From Streptococcus infantis (GTDB taxonomy: Bacteria > Bacillota > Bacilli > Lactobacillales > Streptococcaceae): a stretch of 57,147 nt of DNA. The translations under genes were made by a program, and so were the position numbers. The stretch covers positions 1 to 57,147 of the forward strand of contig NZ_JAHDAP010000004.1 of the NCBI RefSeq assembly GCF_018499575.1. The letters are read 5' to 3'. Below are positions 55,608 to 57,147 of the stretch, one piece after another. Within the stretch, counting starts at the first letter, position 1. Every line of letters starts with the position of its first letter. The notes beneath the pieces were generated by a model. It ran no database searches. It was not told the origin of the DNA and saw only the letters and a list, made by a program, of their open reading frames with translations.

Positions 55608-56878
55608 CATTCTTTCTCCTTATCCGCTAACAGACGGTGGATTTCACTCTCTAAAATTTCCGTCGGATGGTAAGAATGTGCAGCTTGGCGTAAAATCTCT
55701 AATTCCGACCAATCCTCTTTAGCTAATAAACTATCAAAGGCTTGTCCAATTGCCTTGCTGTTATCTCTTTTAGCTGTAAAAGCAATACCGGCCTCAACCC
55801 CACGAACGGCATAATCAAATTGATCATAATCATGAGGTAATATCAAAGCTGGCTTACCATAAATAATGCATTGATAAAAAATTCCAGCCCCCCCGTGATG
55901 AATCACGTAATCCATCTGAGGGATATACTCCTTATAAGGAAGATAAGAAACAACGTACAAATTCTCCATGAGATTCTCACATTGAAAAGCTTCCCCACCA
56001 ACGCCACGAGTCACAAAAAAGTGACAATCCGGATGAGCTTTCGCAAGTTGCTTAGCTTGATAGATCACATTGTCTTTTGCCCAAGCTAGCTGTGTCCCAC
56101 AAGTCACCAAAACTTTCTTTCGATCAGTAAAAGGAGTTAAATCTAAAGGATAATCCTCTCCGGCCTCAACTGAAGCTCCTGATGGGCCCACCCAACTAAA
56201 ATGCTCTGGAAAGCCCTTTTTAAGTTCTAATTCTTTCATGCCAATGACGAGAATGGAATAAGGAGAATAAATTGTCTCCTGACCGAGTTGGTTATATACT
56301 TTGAATTTATATCTCTTTAAACGATCACGGAATGAAAAAGATACAATACATTTCACTATACGAGTTGCTTTTCTCCCCAAAAATTGTATTGTAGCCTGCC
56401 AAAAATTCTTTGGACTCCCCATGCCACCAATAAAACAAGGAGGCCCATCAGTAGTTTCTAAAACAAATTGTGTAGCCATAGTAGTTATCCAGGGAATTCC
56501 AAGTTGATTAGCCACCAAACCACCAGACAACGTAATAAAATCAGCAATAACTATATCTGGCCTATTTTTGCTCCACTCTTCTAATAATTGATCTGAAACT
56601 AAATTAATTAAATCAATACTTTCAGAAAGTTGATGATAGGCTGACAAAACTCCTAATTGCTGATCATTATTTGCTGCGCGTTCAAACTCTTCGATGTGAT
56701 TCTCTAGTATAGGAACAACAGTGAAACCAGCAACTTCAGCAACTTCTTTTTTCTGAGGACCTGTGAATAAACGAATCTCATACTGAGGATTATTCAGTAA
56801 AGGTACTAATAAATTCATTGTTGGATACAAATGTCCACTTAAAGGAACAACAACAACATCAATTCTGATTCTTTTCAT
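55607..56878 (-). CDS. macrolide-type (GT1) glycosyltransferase
   Basis: The 423-residue GT-B enzyme has an N-terminal acceptor domain beginning IDVVVVPLSGHLYPTMNLLVPL. The C-terminal nucleotide-sugar domain has VLVTCGTQLAW, VVSYLPYKEYIPQMDYVIHHGGAGIFYQCIIYGKPALILPHDYDQFDYA, the GT1 donor-binding signature. Such enzymes glycosylate lipophilic small molecules. It is the first gene of the operon. ATG at 56878 gives the family N-terminus, whereas an ATG at 56917 has a slightly better ribosome site and would add a hydrophobic 13-residue stretch. No convincing promoter is visible upstream. Confidence 0.85.
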   Translation of the reverse strand: MKRIRIDVVVVPLSGHLYPTMNLLVPLLNNPQYEIRLFTGPQKKEVAEVAGFTVVPILENHIEEFERAANNDQQLGVLSAYHQLSESIDLINLVSDQLLEEWSKNRPDIVIADFITLSGGLVANQLGIPWITTMATQFVLETTDGPPCFIGGMGSPKNFWQATIQFLGRKATRIVKCIVSFSFRDRLKRYKFKVYNQLGQETIYSPYSILVIGMKELELKKGFPEHFSWVGPSGASVEAGEDYPLDLTPFTDRKKVLVTCGTQLAWAKDNVIYQAKQLAKAHPDCHFFVTRGVGGEAFQCENLMENLYVVSYLPYKEYIPQMDYVIHHGGAGIFYQCIIYGKPALILPHDYDQFDYAVRGVEAGIAFTAKRDNSKAIGQAFDSLLAKEDWSELEILRQAAHSYHPTEILESEIHRLLADKEKE

Positions 56879-57030
56879 ATGTCTAGAATACCAAAAATAA
56901 AAAAAAAGAACTATCATTAGGATAATTCTTCACCAGATTATTAGTTTTTGAAATGGAAACGAAACAAAACATATAAGGAAATGTAATGTAATTTTACAGA
57001 TAAATGATGATTTATAATTACTTTTTATTT

Positions 57031-57056
57031 AAAAATAAAAAAAGGCATCTGCCTCA
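57031..57056 (-). terminator. weak terminator after tRNA-Pro
   Basis: The short hairpin AGGC-AGAT-GCCT is followed by seven T residues. The 4-bp stem is weak, and read-through could supply transcripts for the downstream five-gene operon. Confidence 0.5.
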
Positions 57057-57073
57057 ATCAAAATGTTGACCAA

Positions 57074-57147
57074 TCGGGAAGACAGGATTCGAACCTGCGA
57101 CACCTTGGTCCCAAACCAAGTACTCTACCAAGCTGAGCTACTTCCCG
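57074..57147 (-). tRNA. tRNA-Pro (anticodon TGG)
   Basis: On the minus strand the acceptor stem CGGGAAG / CTTCCCG, D arm, anticodon arm CTTGG-TTTGGGA-CCAAG (anticodon TGG) and T arm GGTTCGAATCC are complete. The discriminator is A. The 5' end coincides with the window edge. Confidence 0.95.

Overview
The window looks like chromosomal DNA of a mitis-group oral Streptococcus (mitis/oralis-like). It is AT-rich, with core genes close to pneumococcal families: rpoBC, rpsD, the dltXABCD and adcRCBA operons, ctsR/clpC, and the TCS08 two-component pair beside a PavB-like SSURE adhesin. YSIRK/LPXTG surface proteins are present. From memory of pneumococcal gene order, the cbpA-TCS06 pair that lies near dusB and clpC there is not seen here, and rpoBC sits in a different neighbourhood, so a commensal relative is more likely than S. 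pneumoniae. I see no transposase, prophage, CRISPR array or rRNA. One tRNA lies at each end.

Layout. 1-7.5 kb (minus strand): tRNA-Glu; rpsD with a structured leader; the TCS08-like kinase and regulator; a PavB-like adhesin with two SSURE repeats; the CabP/TrkH potassium uptake pair; a nucleoside phosphorylase. 7.6-12.8 kb: a DUF3290-DUF421 pair and a CsbD protein (plus); then a surface beta-helix lipoprotein (minus) divergent from a VTC-domain protein and a DUF4956 membrane protein (plus); a sugar O-acetyltransferase. 12.9-26.3 kb (minus): a 1921-residue CshA-like fibrillar adhesin, rpoC and rpoB, the last with a promoter, a leader and an internal terminator-like hairpin. 26.6-38 kb (minus): a DUF2079 membrane protein, a two-domain VOC protein with a palindromic operator candidate, the zinc-uptake operon adcRCBA and the teichoic-acid D-alanylation operon dltXABCD. 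38.2-46.9 kb: hslO-dusB (plus), a YoaK-like membrane protein, a lipoprotein, a small membrane protein, a Nudix protein, clpC and ctsR with its operator, a probable small RNA, and two small unknown genes around a degenerate stretch. 46.9-51.5 kb (minus): a four-gene ABC uptake operon behind a TPP riboswitch, and a cardiolipin synthase.

51.6-56.9 kb (minus) is the most unusual part. Five overlapping genes encode, in order of transcription, a macrolide-type glycosyltransferase, an extended short-chain reductase, a metallo-beta-lactamase-fold hydrolase, an AMP-forming acyl ligase of the PaaK/F390-synthetase type, and a KASIII-like condensing enzyme with an intact Cys-His-Asn triad. The set resembles a compact pathway for a small, glycosylated, fatty-acid- or polyketide-derived metabolite. 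Its product cannot be read from the sequence and I do not recognise a described streptococcal pathway.

Regulation can be read at several points: AdcR, CtsR and TPP-riboswitch sites, a candidate S4 leader, a candidate attenuator before rpoB, inverted repeats in the promoter regions of the pavB-like, VOC and lipoprotein genes, and several -10 boxes so close to the start codon that leaderless mRNAs are likely.
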